A stretch of 64,000 nt of DNA from Pseudorhizobium banfieldiae (GCF_000967425.1 NZ_FO082821.1:1-64000); one strand, 5' to 3'; positions 8,855 to 18,693 are shown, counted from the first letter of the stretch. The notes: a model not told the origin generated them from the sequence alone. Numbers and translations: made by a program.

Positions 8855-9361
8855 ATGAGCAACATCATCGCGATAGCATTGAACAAGCTGGACGCAGACC
8901 CGAAGAACGTCCGCAAGACTTACACCAAGGAGAGCATCGAGAGCCTGTCGGCCTCGATCCTCGCCAATGGCGTCATCCAAAACCTTGTGGTGCGCAAGGC
9001 ATCCAAGGGAAGATACCTCGTAACCGCTGGCGGTCGCCGCCTTGTAGCCCTCAATCTTCTGGCCGAACGGGGCGAGATCACGGCTGACTACGCTGTGAAT
9101 GTCATTGTCCGGGAGGCGAGTGACGCCACGGAATTAAGCCTGACCGAGAACGTGATGCGGGAGGCGATGCACCCCGCCGACCAGTTCGAGGCATTCAGAG
9201 CGTTGTTCGATGAGGGCAAGTCAATCAAGGACATCGCCGCCCGGTTCGGGACAACCGAAATCATCGTCAACCGCCGTCTTGCGCTGGCGAAGGTTTCCCC
9301 TGTCCTGTTCGCGGCGTTCCGCGCCGAGGATATGACCTTTGAGCAGCTTTGCGAGCCATGA
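8855..9361 (+). pseudogene. Truncated parB copy
   Basis: The start ATG 8855 follows TGGAGCAAGAGACC, as in the intact gene at 58561. The first 165 residues match the N-terminal ParB/Srx-type domain of the 642-residue intact protein. The frame then runs into repC-derived sequence at a TTGC microhomology and stops after LCEP. It retains the N-terminal nuclease-like/ParB fold and part of the helix-turn-helix region but lacks the rest. If translated it might interfere with ParB, but this is speculation. Confidence 0.88.
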
Positions 9362-9447
9362 CAGACCGAGCCGCGATCGGAGAGCTTCATCTGAACCGCT
9401 CGGTATTTGGGTTGGCAGCCCGCAATTCTATGGAGGCGCGCGCTTGA
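9352..9447 (+). pseudogene. 3' remnant of repC
   Basis: The last 31 codons of a repC (RAMTDRAAIGELHLN, RSVFGLAARN) survive, matching the end of the intact repC at 62603. The front of the gene was removed by the deletion that joins parB to repC. Its TGA overlaps the nuclease ATG exactly as in the intact module. Confidence 0.85.
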
Positions 9448-9875
9448 TGAATATTCGCTTGGTGGGAGCCGCGCTGGCTGCGCTTCTGTTCACTGCCTCC
9501 GCTGCGTCGGTCGATTTTTCAGGCCAGGCGCGCGTGATTGATGGAGACACCTTCAGCATTCGTCAGCAGAGGATCCGCATTGCGGCTATTGATGCTTGTG
9601 AGCGCGATCAAACCGGCTTCAGGAATGGCGCGATATGGAGGTGCGGCATCGAGGCACGACGGTTCCTCGCCAGCTTGATCGATGGCAAGCATGTCCGCTG
9701 CATTGAAGTCGATCGAGACCAGTACAAACGCCTTGTCGGCCAGTGCTTCGTCGATGGCTCGGATATTGGCCTTGAAATGGTGAAGGCAGGCCAAGCCAGC
9801 CTCCTGTTGCGTTATCTGCCAAGATCCCATCCGATCGACCTGGACCAGTATCGCCGCAGCCATTCCGGCAATTGA
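9447..9875 (+). CDS. Staphylococcal-nuclease-like secreted protein, internally deleted copy
   Basis: A 142-residue protein, a copy of the 167-residue nuclease at 62603. It keeps a signal peptide (MNIRLVGAALAALLFTASAA) and the SNase-like core with VIDGDTFSI, AIDACERDQ and RRFLASLIDG. It has lost 25 residues in frame between PIDLDQYR and RSHSGN. The missing stretch contains the C-terminal helix region of the fold, so activity is doubtful. It may be a pseudogene that still has an open frame. Confidence 0.65.
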   Translation: MNIRLVGAALAALLFTASAASVDFSGQARVIDGDTFSIRQQRIRIAAIDACERDQTGFRNGAIWRCGIEARRFLASLIDGKHVRCIEVDRDQYKRLVGQCFVDGSDIGLEMVKAGQASLLLRYLPRSHPIDLDQYRRSHSGN

Positions 9876-9928
9876 ACGACTGGCGGCGCTGATATGGGCA
9901 TCGCAACCACCATAGAGGAGCGATTAAC

Positions 9929-10090
9929 ATGAGCATGACCAACTTCATCCAGTTCGACAAAGACGACATCGACAACGCCAAGGGAACCGGCCTCATCTCC
10001 ACCATCGACCGGGACCTGGACATCAAGGTTAGAGGGGGCGACGGGGGAGGAGTGGCGGAGGCTGTGCCATGTAGTCGAAGCAGAGCTTGA
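9929..10090 (+). pseudogene. 5' fragment of a DUF736 gene
   Basis: The ATG at 9929 sits behind TAGAGGAGCGATTAAC. The first 34 codons are identical in sense to the DUF736 gene at 63501 (MSMTNFIQFDKDDIDNAKGT...). At 10030 the match ends and the frame continues through unrelated glycine-rich codons to a stop at 10090. Confidence 0.85.
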
Positions 10091-10330
10091 TGCCGGGTAG
10101 ATCAGTCAATCGGCTTTGCCTTGCGTCTGAATGTACGAGACATAGCTGAAATCGGAGATAGCTTTACCGCCGAGGGACGCCATGATTGATTTCGCCAACT
10201 ACCCGATTTTGCCAAGTCATCGGTCCGATCCCTTTCAAGGTGATCGCAGTATCACCGCTGTTCATGCGAGCGGCTAGTGAGGTGTTTTCGGAGCTCGCGG
10301 ACAGTATGGTGCACGTAAGCTAACGAATGC
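10091..10330. other. Non-coding junction between decayed module and phosphate/arsenic island
   Basis: About 240 bp with no convincing gene on either strand. It marks the right edge of the decayed repeat; I see no insertion-sequence ends in it. Confidence 0.5.
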
Positions 10331-10975
10331 TCACGCCAAACCGTATCCGGACCCGCGAACGGTCCTTATTGCGTCGATCTCCCCTTCACTGTTCAGCGAC
10401 GCTCGCAGCCTTTTCACTGCGACATCCACCATCCGTTCTCCGCGATCAACCGACCATAAGCGTTCGAGAATCTCCAGTCGCGACCAAACACGATGCGGCT
10501 CCGTCAAGAGCAAATGGAGCAGACGAAACTCCATCAGACCCAGATCAATGATATGGCCCCCGCGGGTGACCCTGTGGGTTTCGATATTCATGGAGATGTC
10601 GCCCCATGAGAAGATTGTCCGAGGCCTAGACCTCCCTCTGTCCAACAGCGCGCCGATTCGTGCCAGAAGATCCTGGACAGCAAATGGCCGCTCGATCACA
10701 TCATCCGCGACACCTGCCCACTGGCGCTCCATTCCCGCGATCGACAGCACGAGTATTGGGGCAGGCGTTGCGAGGCGAAGCTTCGTGCACAGTGCCGCTC
10801 CGCCTTCGGAGGAGGAACCTTCCAATACGATGACATCAATTGCCTTGAGCATAGGCTGCAACTGAAGGTTGGTAGCCGAGAGAACGTGGAACGTTGAATA
10901 GCCCTCGCGAGCGAGGCTTTCCGACAGTACTCCGGCGAGTTCTTGGTTTGACAGGACAAGCAGTGCCGTTAGCAT
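10331..10975 (-). CDS. PhoB/OmpR-type regulator with degenerate (pseudo) receiver
   Basis: A 214-residue protein started at ATG 10975 behind AGGAAG. The C-terminal winged helix (about 120-214) is clearly PhoB-like: DLGLMEFRLLHLLL, then VDVAVKRLRASLN and IRTVRGSGYGLA. The receiver half has lost the phosphorylation machinery. The acidic pair is Asn10-Gln11, the phospho-Asp site is Glu52 (VIVLEGSSS) and the switch Lys is Arg96 (ERPF). It therefore cannot be switched by normal Asp phosphorylation and may be constitutive or sense something else. It is divergent from phnC, with 182 bp between them. Confidence 0.85.
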   Translation of the reverse strand: MLTALLVLSNQELAGVLSESLAREGYSTFHVLSATNLQLQPMLKAIDVIVLEGSSSEGGAALCTKLRLATPAPILVLSIAGMERQWAGVADDVIERPFAVQDLLARIGALLDRGRSRPRTIFSWGDISMNIETHRVTRGGHIIDLGLMEFRLLHLLLTEPHRVWSRLEILERLWSVDRGERMVDVAVKRLRASLNSEGEIDAIRTVRGSGYGLA

Positions 10976-11157
10976 GTAACTTCCTATAGCTGGTCCCCAA
11001 GCACCGTGACCATTTGTGAAAATAGCGTTCCGACTACAGCCTGCGGAGTGACTCCCGGCGCCGAAGACGCTGCTATTTCATCAATCATACATCAATGTGA
11101 CACCCAGCCGTCATGAACCCTCGGTAGTGACCCCTCAGCTAGAACAGGGGGCACAGG

Positions 11158-12006
11158 ATGCGACTGACGAACCTCACTCGGATATTTGGGACCCGCACGG
11201 CAGTTGACGCCGTCACCCTGGACATCCCGCAGGGCCAGATGGTCGGGATCATCGGTCGCTCGGGTGCCGGCAAGTCCACCCTGCTGCGGATGATGAACAG
11301 GCTCACCGACGCTTCATCCGGTACAATCCACTTCGGCGAGTTGGAAGTCTCTGCCCTCCGGGGAGCCGAGCTTCGTCGCTGGCAGCGCGACTGCGCGATG
11401 ATCTTCCAGCAGTTCAATCTCGTGCCGCGGCTCGACGTCCTGACCAATGTCCTGCTCGGACGGCTCAACCACCGCTCCACGGCCATGAGCGTGCTCAACC
11501 TTTTCACCCGCGAAGAGCGCATCATGGCGATCGCCGCCCTGGAACGGCTTGGGATCGAACAGACTGCGCTGCAGCGGGCCGGCACACTGTCGGGCGGCCA
11601 GCAGCAACGCGTCGCGATCGCCCGCGCGCTGATGCAAGCCCCACGGCTGGTCCTCGCCGACGAACCCATTGCCTCGCTCGACCCGCTCAACGCGAAGATC
11701 GTCATGGACGCGTTGCGCGACATCAACGAGCGCGAGGGCATCACCGTCATCACCAACCTCCACACGCTCGATACGGCCCGCGCCTACTGCGAGCGCATTA
11801 TCGGAATGGCCGGCGGACGCGTGGTCTTCGACGGCGCTCCGCACGAACTGACGGCGGACGCTGTCCAGGAAATCTACGGTTCTGACCGGCACGGTGCCGG
11901 CATCGACGAGACGATGACGTCCACCAGCATCAACATTCCTGCGGCCGCCGCAGCCGCCGCCCGACCATCCGAAGGCATCGGTGCCCTGGCTGCCGCCAGC
12001 GCCTGA
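11158..12006 (+). CDS. phnC: Phosphonate/phosphate-type ABC transporter ATPase (PhnC/PhoC family)
   Basis: A 282-residue cytoplasmic ATPase. Walker A is GRSGAGKST (33-41), followed by the Q-loop [18 protein letters not shown], the signature [15 protein letters not shown] and Walker [13 protein letters not shown]. The H-loop region reads [20 protein letters not shown], typical of PhnC. The C-terminal tail is Ala-rich and longer than usual. It starts at ATG 11158 behind AGGGGGCACAGG. It is first in a phnC-phnD-phnE-phnE order like S. meliloti phoCDET, an importer of phosphate and phosphonate. Confidence 0.9.
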   Translation: MRLTNLTRIFGTRTAVDAVTLDIPQGQMVGIIGRSGAGKSTLLRMMNRLTDASSGTIHFGELEVSALRGAELRRWQRDCAMIFQQFNLVPRLDVLTNVLLGRLNHRSTAMSVLNLFTREERIMAIAALERLGIEQTALQRAGTLSGGQQQRVAIARALMQAPRLVLADEPIASLDPLNAKIVMDALRDINEREGITVITNLHTLDTARAYCERIIGMAGGRVVFDGAPHELTADAVQEIYGSDRHGAGIDETMTSTSINIPAAAAAAARPSEGIGALAAASA

Positions 12007-12087
12007 CCCGCCCCGATCGTAACGCCCGCGTCAAGGGCACTTCATGCAACGACGCTCCGGGGGACCGGACAAGACAGGAGAAATTCC

Positions 12088-12993
12088 ATGCTGAAGAAAA
12101 TTCTGCTCGCCACCGCGGCCATCGCCGCTCTTAGCGGCCATGCCATGGCCGAGGACCTGAAGGAATTCCGTATCGGTATGGCCGGCGGTGAGAATGAAGC
12201 AGATCGCCTGCGCAACTTCCAGTGCATGACCGAGAAGCTGCCGTCTGTCCTCGGCGTCGAGAAGGTCTCCCTCTTCCCGGCCGCTGACTATGACGGCACG
12301 ATCCAGGGTCTCCTCGGTGGCACGCTCGACTATGCGGAACTGGGCGCTTCCGCTTATGCGAAGATCTACCTGGAAAACCCGAAAGTCGTCGAGCCGATCC
12401 TCACGACAGTACAGACCGACGGCTCGATGGGCTATCATTCCATCATGGTTGCTCGCAAAGACAGCGGCATGACCAAACTGGAGGACATGAAGGGCAAGAA
12501 GCTGGGCTTCGCCGATCCGGACTCCGCGTCTGGTTACCTTATTCCGTTGGTTACGCTTCCCGAAGCCATCGGAGCTCCAATCAAGGAGTACTTTGGTGAA
12601 ACCGGCTTCGGCGGCGGCCACGAGAACCTCGTGCTTGAGGTTGTGAAGGGTACATTCGCCGCAGGCACGACTTGGGGCTCAGGCGTCGGTGACTTCAGGG
12701 ACGGCTACTCTTCCGGCAACCTGCGCAAGATGGTCGACAAGGGCATCCTCAACATGGACGACCTCGTTGAGCTGTGGAAGTCGCCGTTGATCCCGAACGG
12801 TCCTGTACTCGTGCGGTCGTCGCTAAGCGAAGACATCAAGACTAAATTCAAGGACTTCATGATGGCTCTGCCGAAGAACGATCCGGCCTGCTTCTCCGCC
12901 ATCCAGGGCGGTGATTTCACGGGCTTCGCAGAGGTCAACGTCGACTTCTACAAGCCGATCATCGATGCCCGCAGGGCGACCATCGGCGGCTGA
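12088..12993 (+). CDS. phnD: Periplasmic phosphonate/phosphate-binding protein (PhnD family)
   Basis: A 301-residue protein with a clear signal peptide (MLKKILLATAAIAALSGHAMA). PhnD-family blocks follow: IGMAGGENEADRLRNFQCM, GTLDYAELGASAYAKIY, HSIMVARKDSGMTKLEDMKG and KLGFADPDSASGYLIP. It would capture the ligand in the periplasm for PhnC/PhnE. A ribosome site ACAGGAGAAATTCC precedes the ATG. AioX at 23892 and PhnD at 35206 belong to the same superfamily, so three PhnD-like binding proteins lie in 24 kb. Confidence 0.9.
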   Translation: MLKKILLATAAIAALSGHAMAEDLKEFRIGMAGGENEADRLRNFQCMTEKLPSVLGVEKVSLFPAADYDGTIQGLLGGTLDYAELGASAYAKIYLENPKVVEPILTTVQTDGSMGYHSIMVARKDSGMTKLEDMKGKKLGFADPDSASGYLIPLVTLPEAIGAPIKEYFGETGFGGGHENLVLEVVKGTFAAGTTWGSGVGDFRDGYSSGNLRKMVDKGILNMDDLVELWKSPLIPNGPVLVRSSLSEDIKTKFKDFMMALPKNDPACFSAIQGGDFTGFAEVNVDFYKPIIDARRATIGG

Positions 12994-13067
12994 TCCGCAG
13001 ATCATACCGAGGCCGCTGAACTTTGCGTTCGGCGGCCTTTTCCCTACCCCACAACAGTCAGGAAAGC

Positions 13068-14030
13068 ATGATGCCGACTTCCGTCATGAAGCCGACACTC
13101 AGCGACAGCGGGGTTCTCGTCGAGCGCCACTGGCAGCAACTCGCAGGGCAGCGCCGTTTCTATACCGTCACATCCGGCATACTGCTGCTCTTCGCCGTGT
13201 CCGGCTCGCTATGGTTCGCCAACGAAACCAATGCCGGCAAGTTCTTCGATCGCCTGCCACATCTCTTCGACTTCATCGGCGACCTCATCCCGAGGGACGG
13301 CTGGGAGATCTGGCGCGCCCTGTTCGACCTGCCCTCTCCTTATGACGACGGAAGCCTGAAGTACAACTATCCCGAGGGCCGGCTCTACCTGACGGAGAGC
13401 ATCTACCTGCCGGAATACGTTCATCAGATGCTCGTGACACTGAACATCGCGATTGCAGCCACAGGCATCGGCTTGATCTTCGGCTTCATGCTGTCCTTTC
13501 TTGCGGCAAAGAACATGACGCCAAACCCCTGGATACGAGGGCCAATTCGTCGGCTGATGGAGCTGCTTCGAGCTTTCCCGGAAGTCGTCATTGCGGGCTT
13601 CTTTCTGGCAATTTTCTCGCTCGGGCCAGTTCCGGCACTTATCGCTGTCTCCATACACACGATCGGCGCCCTCGGAAAAATGTTCTTCGAGGTGATCGAG
13701 AACGCCGACATGAAGCCGGACGAGGGTCTGAAGGCCGTTGGCGCCAACTGGCTGGAGCGGTCCTGGTTTGGGATGGTGCCGCAGGTCATGCCGAACTTCA
13801 TGAGCTATTTCCTGCTGCGCCTGGAGATCAACGTGAGGGCCTCCACAATCATCGGTGCGGTCGGTGGCGGCGGCATCGGTGAGCTGCTGCGCCTTTCCAT
13901 CGGCCAGGGGCATGAAGCCAAGACCCTGGCGATCGTCCTGCTCCTTCTCCTGACCATCGTCGCCGTAGACCAGTTTTCCGCATGGCTGCGTCGCAGGCTG
14001 GTCGGCGACCAGGCATTCCAGACAATCTGA
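13068..14030 (+). CDS. phnE: ABC transporter permease, PhnE family (first)
   Basis: A 320-residue protein from ATG 13068 behind TCAGGAAAGC. It has an N-terminal membrane span (about 28-48), a periplasmic stretch and then a five- to six-span permease domain. The EAA-like loop GALGKMFFEVIENADMKPDE and IGAVGGGGIGELLRLSIGQG are typical of PhnE. It pairs with the next gene to form the membrane channel. Confidence 0.88.
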   Translation: MMPTSVMKPTLSDSGVLVERHWQQLAGQRRFYTVTSGILLLFAVSGSLWFANETNAGKFFDRLPHLFDFIGDLIPRDGWEIWRALFDLPSPYDDGSLKYNYPEGRLYLTESIYLPEYVHQMLVTLNIAIAATGIGLIFGFMLSFLAAKNMTPNPWIRGPIRRLMELLRAFPEVVIAGFFLAIFSLGPVPALIAVSIHTIGALGKMFFEVIENADMKPDEGLKAVGANWLERSWFGMVPQVMPNFMSYFLLRLEINVRASTIIGAVGGGGIGELLRLSIGQGHEAKTLAIVLLLLLTIVAVDQFSAWLRRRLVGDQAFQTI

Positions 14031-14041
14031 GCGAGGCTGCC

Positions 14042-15541
14042 ATGACCGTTCTCAACACAGCCGAAATGGACGCGTTGGCGGCGCGCCATCCCGAGCTCCT
14101 GCACCGCTCTATCTGGCAGCGCTTCCGCATCCCGATCATCGCATCGGCGGCCATTCTCTACTTCATCTTCGCCTGGTGGTTCTTCGCTGTCGGCAAGGTG
14201 GTCGGCGGCGCGAACTGGGGCCTTGCAGGAAACTACCTCGCCGACTGGGTCTCCTACGAAATCCGGCCCGACATCGACATCGCCTCCGACGGATCCATGC
14301 AGATCACCTATCCGCGCTTCGATCCGATTGGCCCGAACCCCAATCCGGACTGGCTCGAGACGAAACGCGGGACGGTGACGCGCAGGGTCGAGACACCGGC
14401 CGCTGCTTCCTCCCAATCCGGCCAGGCCACATCGAGCTTCAGCTTCATGGCGCCCGCACCCGCCCAGCAGCAGGCCGCACCGGCGGCGCCCACTGTGGAG
14501 ACCCGTACTGAAGAGGTCGTGACCGAGGCCATCATCCACCTGGGCTCCTCCCGCACGATCGACGTCCAGCCGGACCGTGTCGTCCTCACGCGCGGCGCCG
14601 AGACGGCGACGCTGCTGCTCGATCGGGACGCAGGGGAAGTCCACGTCCAGGGCCCGCTTCCGGAATGGGTGGAACAGCGATTGATTGGGGGGCGGGTGAC
14701 GGCGTTTTTCGGCTTCTACGGATGGGTCGATATCAGCGACGACCGCGTTCGCATCCGCAAGCGTTTCCTCGGCTGGGAGAACTTCCTCTTCGACACGAAC
14801 TCCGCCTTCTTCGGCAAGTCGGCGGGCGAGATCGCATCCCTGATCTTCACCGGCGAGCGGATCGACCCGGCCAGGTCCAACCTGTCGCTCGCCTGGAGCG
14901 ACATCCTCTACAACCCGTCCTGGCAGCATCTCGACGTTTGGACGAAGCTCCTGCAGACCATCGTCATGGCCTTCATCGGCACGTTGTTCGCCATGATCGT
15001 CGCCTTTCCCCTCTCCTTCATCGCCGCCCGCAACATCTTCCGTAACCGGCCGGCAAACCAGCTGACGAAGCGCCTGTTCGATTTCCTCCGTTCGGTCGAC
15101 ATGCTGATCTGGGCGCTGTTCTTCACACGCGCCTTCGGCCCGGGGCCGCTCGCCGGCATCTCTGCCATCTTCTTCACCGACACCGGAACGCTCGGCAAGC
15201 TCTATGCCGAGGCGCTGGAGAACATTGACGACAAACAGCGCGAAGGCGTCCGCTCGGTCGGCGCACCGCCGGTCATCGTCCAGCGCTACGGCGTCCTGCC
15301 GCAGGTCATGCCGGTCTTTGCCTCCCAGGCGCTCTACTTCTGGGAATCCAATACCCGATCCGCGACGATCATCGGTGCGGTGGGAGCCGGCGGCATCGGC
15401 CTCAAGCTGTGGGAGGCGATGCGCACCAATTCCGACTGGGAGAACGTCGCCTACATGGTGCTGCTCATCCTCATCGTCATCTTCCTGTTTGATGGTGTTT
15501 CCAACGCACTCCGATCTCGCTTAATGGGTTCTGCCCGCTGA
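14042..15541 (+). CDS. phnE: ABC transporter permease, PhnE/PhoT family with large periplasmic insertion
   Basis: A 499-residue protein from ATG 14042, 11 bp after the first permease. A membrane span (about 31-52) is followed by roughly 245 residues predicted to lie outside the membrane. This part has a Gln/Ala/Pro-rich linker near 135-155 and a soluble domain. The standard PhnE core starts near residue 300 (TIVMAFIGTLFAMIVAFPLS) with the loop TGTLGKLYAEALENIDDKQR and IGAVGAGGIGLKLWEAM. PhnE is usually 250-320 residues, so the insertion is notable. The gene order resembles phoT of rhizobial phoCDET. Confidence 0.88.
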   Translation: MTVLNTAEMDALAARHPELLHRSIWQRFRIPIIASAAILYFIFAWWFFAVGKVVGGANWGLAGNYLADWVSYEIRPDIDIASDGSMQITYPRFDPIGPNPNPDWLETKRGTVTRRVETPAAASSQSGQATSSFSFMAPAPAQQQAAPAAPTVETRTEEVVTEAIIHLGSSRTIDVQPDRVVLTRGAETATLLLDRDAGEVHVQGPLPEWVEQRLIGGRVTAFFGFYGWVDISDDRVRIRKRFLGWENFLFDTNSAFFGKSAGEIASLIFTGERIDPARSNLSLAWSDILYNPSWQHLDVWTKLLQTIVMAFIGTLFAMIVAFPLSFIAARNIFRNRPANQLTKRLFDFLRSVDMLIWALFFTRAFGPGPLAGISAIFFTDTGTLGKLYAEALENIDDKQREGVRSVGAPPVIVQRYGVLPQVMPVFASQALYFWESNTRSATIIGAVGAGGIGLKLWEAMRTNSDWENVAYMVLLILIVIFLFDGVSNALRSRLMGSAR

Positions 15542-15686
15542 ACCAAATCGACGCTTCTCTGAGAGCCGTCGGACGGTCCTCGCAAGCCGGCTCGTTCACT
15601 TTCCGCCAGTAATGTAGGTTGTCTGAACGGTCGGCCGTGAATCTTTTATGGGATTACGTTGTGACCCATATGCCGAGGGTCCCGAA

Positions 15687-16388
15687 TCAACGCCGAGATT
15701 TGCTGTTCTCTTCGAGAGAGTAGCCTTTACCGCGAACCGTTCTGATCAACTTGTCAGGCTTCCCAAGACTTATGCTCTTGCGCAGACGAGTAACGTGCAA
15801 GTCCACAGTGCGCTCATCCACGTTGGCATGCTCGCCCCAAATGCAGGCCTTCAACGCGGGCCGCGTCCAAACCTTTCCTGGTGACTCCATCAGAAACTCG
15901 AGTAGCCTGAACTCCTTGGGACCAAGTCGAACTTCCTGTTCGCGGCGATGCACGCGGCGGGTGTCACGATCAAGTGTCAGGTCGCCAACTGCCAAGACGT
16001 GATGAAGAAGCCTTGGATTGAGGCGGCGTAGGATGTTCCTAGCCCTAATCGCGAGCTCGATCGGAGATATCGGCTTCATCATGCAGTCATCAGCTCCGGC
16101 GGAGAGACTGGCGATGCGGTCGTGGGTTGCACCCTCGGAAACAATCATCAATACGGGGAGCTTGGATGTCGCAGGGGTCAGCCGCAAACTCCGACAGAGA
16201 TCGATACCGTTTGTGCCGGGAGCATGGGCATCCAAGATCAGGAGGTCAGGCAAGCTCCTTTCCAGTCGTTCCGTCAAGGTGCGTCCGTCGCCGACATGCG
16301 TGATGGTGAAGCCCTCCGACTCCAAGGCTTGCTGCATCGCCAACAACAGGATCTCATTGTCCTGCAATATGAGGATCCTTGCAGACAT
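15687..16388 (-). CDS. PhoB-type response regulator, second paralog
   Basis: A 233-residue OmpR/PhoB regulator. The receiver has a usable phospho-site Asp53 (ILDAHAPG) and Lys105 (MMKPIS), but the acidic pocket is Asp10-Asn11-Glu12 rather than the canonical acidic pair. The winged helix (about 130-225) contains RLGPKEFRLLEFLMESPGKV and VDLHVTRLRKSI. It starts 8 bp after the stop of the canonical phoB and is last in pstSCAB-phoU-phoB-phoB2. It diverges strongly from its neighbour in the receiver, so the two probably answer to different inputs. Confidence 0.85.
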   Translation of the reverse strand: MSARILILQDNEILLLAMQQALESEGFTITHVGDGRTLTERLERSLPDLLILDAHAPGTNGIDLCRSLRLTPATSKLPVLMIVSEGATHDRIASLSAGADDCMMKPISPIELAIRARNILRRLNPRLLHHVLAVGDLTLDRDTRRVHRREQEVRLGPKEFRLLEFLMESPGKVWTRPALKACIWGEHANVDERTVDLHVTRLRKSISLGKPDKLIRTVRGKGYSLEENSKSRR

Positions 16389-16396
16389 TCTTCTTT

Positions 16397-17083
16397 TCAG
16401 CTGCCTTCCAGGGAATATCCGGCGCCACGGACTGTACGGATCACATCCGGCATGTTGGAGAAGTTGAGGGCCTTGCGCAGCCGGCCGACATGAACGTCCA
16501 CCGTGCGCTCGTCAACATAGATGTCATGACCCCAGACGCCATCGAGCAGCTGCGCCCGAGAGTAGACGCGTCCCGGAGCCGACATCAGGAATTCCAGAAG
16601 GCGAAACTCGGTCGGTCCCAGCCGGACCTCGCGGCTCTTGCGGTGCACGCGGTGGGTTTCCCGGTCGAGCTCGATGTCGCCGCAACGGAGCACGGTCGAC
16701 AATACCTCGGGCTTGGCACGCCGGAGCATGGCCCTGACGCGCGCCATCAGTTCGGGCGTCGAGAACGGTTTGACCACATAGTCGTCGGCGCCGGTCGCCA
16801 GGCCGCGAACCCGCTCGCTCTCCTCACCGCGCGCCGTCAGCATGATGATCGGCAGGCGCTCGGTCTCGCGGCGCTGGCGCAGGCGACGGCAAAGCTCGAT
16901 CCCGGATACGCCGGGCAGCATCCAGTCCAGAATGAGGAGGTCCGGAACGCGCTCCTGGAGGCGCAGCTCCGCCTCGTCCCCCTTGACGATGGTTTCAACC
17001 TCGTAGCCTTCGGCCTCGAGGTTGTAGCGGAGAAGGACGCTGAGGGCCTCCTCGTCCTCTACGACGGTGATCCTTGGCTGCAT
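16397..17083 (-). CDS. phoB: Phosphate regulon response regulator PhoB
   Basis: A 228-residue canonical PhoB. The acidic pocket is Glu9-Asp10-Glu11, the phospho-Asp is Asp53 (LLILDWMLPG), and the switch region includes LTARGEESERVRG and Lys105 (VVKPFSTPEL). The winged helix shows RLGPTEFRLLEFLMSAPGRV and VDVHVGRLRKAL. It would bind Pho boxes such as that before pstS. No phoR kinase is next to it, so its partner must lie elsewhere (inference). Confidence 0.93.
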   Translation of the reverse strand: MQPRITVVEDEEALSVLLRYNLEAEGYEVETIVKGDEAELRLQERVPDLLILDWMLPGVSGIELCRRLRQRRETERLPIIMLTARGEESERVRGLATGADDYVVKPFSTPELMARVRAMLRRAKPEVLSTVLRCGDIELDRETHRVHRKSREVRLGPTEFRLLEFLMSAPGRVYSRAQLLDGVWGHDIYVDERTVDVHVGRLRKALNFSNMPDVIRTVRGAGYSLEGS

Positions 17084-17100
17084 GAAAAGGCTCCGCGATC

Positions 17101-17820
17101 CTAGTCGTCGCTCAGGACGGCGCTCAGCGTGTTGGACCGGTCATCCTTCGGCCGCTCACCCTCCGGCTGCGAGCCGGTCGCCATGTAGTAGATCGTCTCG
17201 GCGATGTTCGTTGCATGGTCGCCGATGCGCTCGATGTTCTTGGCGCAGAAGAGCAAATGGGTGCAGCTCGTGATGTTGCGCGGATCCTCCATCATGTAGG
17301 TGAGGAGCTCGCGGAACAGCGAGGTGTACATGGCGTCGATTTCCTCGTCGCGCTCGCGGATGGCTTCCGCCTTCTCTGCCGAGCGCGTGACATAGACGTC
17401 GAGCACTTCCTTGAGCTGGACCAGCGCCAGTTCCGACAGATGCTCTATCCCGCGCGCCAGATTGCGCGGGATGCCCGTCTCCTGAACCGCAATCACCCGC
17501 TTTGCGGTGTTCTTGCCGAGGTCCCCTACCCGCTCCAGGTCGGCTGCGATGCGAAGCGATCCGATCACCTCGCGGAGATCGGCCGCCATGGGCTGGCGCT
17601 TGGCGATCGTCACGATCGCCTTCTCGCCGATCTCGCGTTCGGCGTGATCGAGGATGACGTCGTCGGAAATCACCTTCTGGGCAAGTGCCGTATCGGAATT
17701 GACCAGAGCGCGAACCGCGTCGCCGCACATCTGCTCGGCAAGGCCACCCATCTCGGAAATCCGGCGGGCCAGGTATTTCAACTCCTCGTCGAAGGCCGAC
17801 GTGATGTGGGATGATGGCAT
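17101..17820 (-). CDS. phoU: Phosphate signalling protein PhoU
   Basis: A 239-residue all-helical protein started at ATG 17820 (MPSSHITSAFDEELKYLA). Two PhoU repeats are visible: LRIAADLERVGDLGKNTAKR near the middle, and CAKNIERIGDHATNIAE near the C-terminus. These are the metal-binding E/D-xxxD helices typical of PhoU. PhoU links Pst transport state to PhoR/PhoB and restrains the Pho response. It lies between pstB and phoB, the usual place. Confidence 0.94.
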   Translation of the reverse strand: MPSSHITSAFDEELKYLARRISEMGGLAEQMCGDAVRALVNSDTALAQKVISDDVILDHAEREIGEKAIVTIAKRQPMAADLREVIGSLRIAADLERVGDLGKNTAKRVIAVQETGIPRNLARGIEHLSELALVQLKEVLDVYVTRSAEKAEAIRERDEEIDAMYTSLFRELLTYMMEDPRNITSCTHLLFCAKNIERIGDHATNIAETIYYMATGSQPEGERPKDDRSNTLSAVLSDD

Positions 17821-17864
17821 GATCCAGTTCCTCAGTGTCTTGGTCGCGAGCGGTCCACCGCGGA

Positions 17865-18680
<816 letters not shown>

Positions 18681-18693
18681 TGCAGCCGTCCTT

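Larger units (their letters stand above)
8426..10030 (+). repeat. Decayed copy of the parB-repC-nuclease-DUF736 module
   Basis: From 8426 the sequence matches 58135 onward almost base for base: the leader, parB start, repC end, nuclease and DUF736 start. It has three internal deletions (about 3.45 kb, 75 bp and about 343 bp) and is cut off at 10030. Residue differences in the shared parB part are few (three in about 160), so the duplication looks recent. The 8426-8854 leader holds no gene but repeats the palindromes seen upstream of the intact parB. Confidence 0.9.

Noticed and set aside
11095..11130. Possible Pho box upstream of phnC (cluster 1)
   Set aside because: Only one half-like CCGTCAT is present and the partner at 11-bp distance is poor, so no Pho box is claimed here.
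13805..14929. A 374-codon minus-strand frame
   Set aside because: It lies over the two PhnE permeases, whose conserved motifs and tandem starts are convincing.
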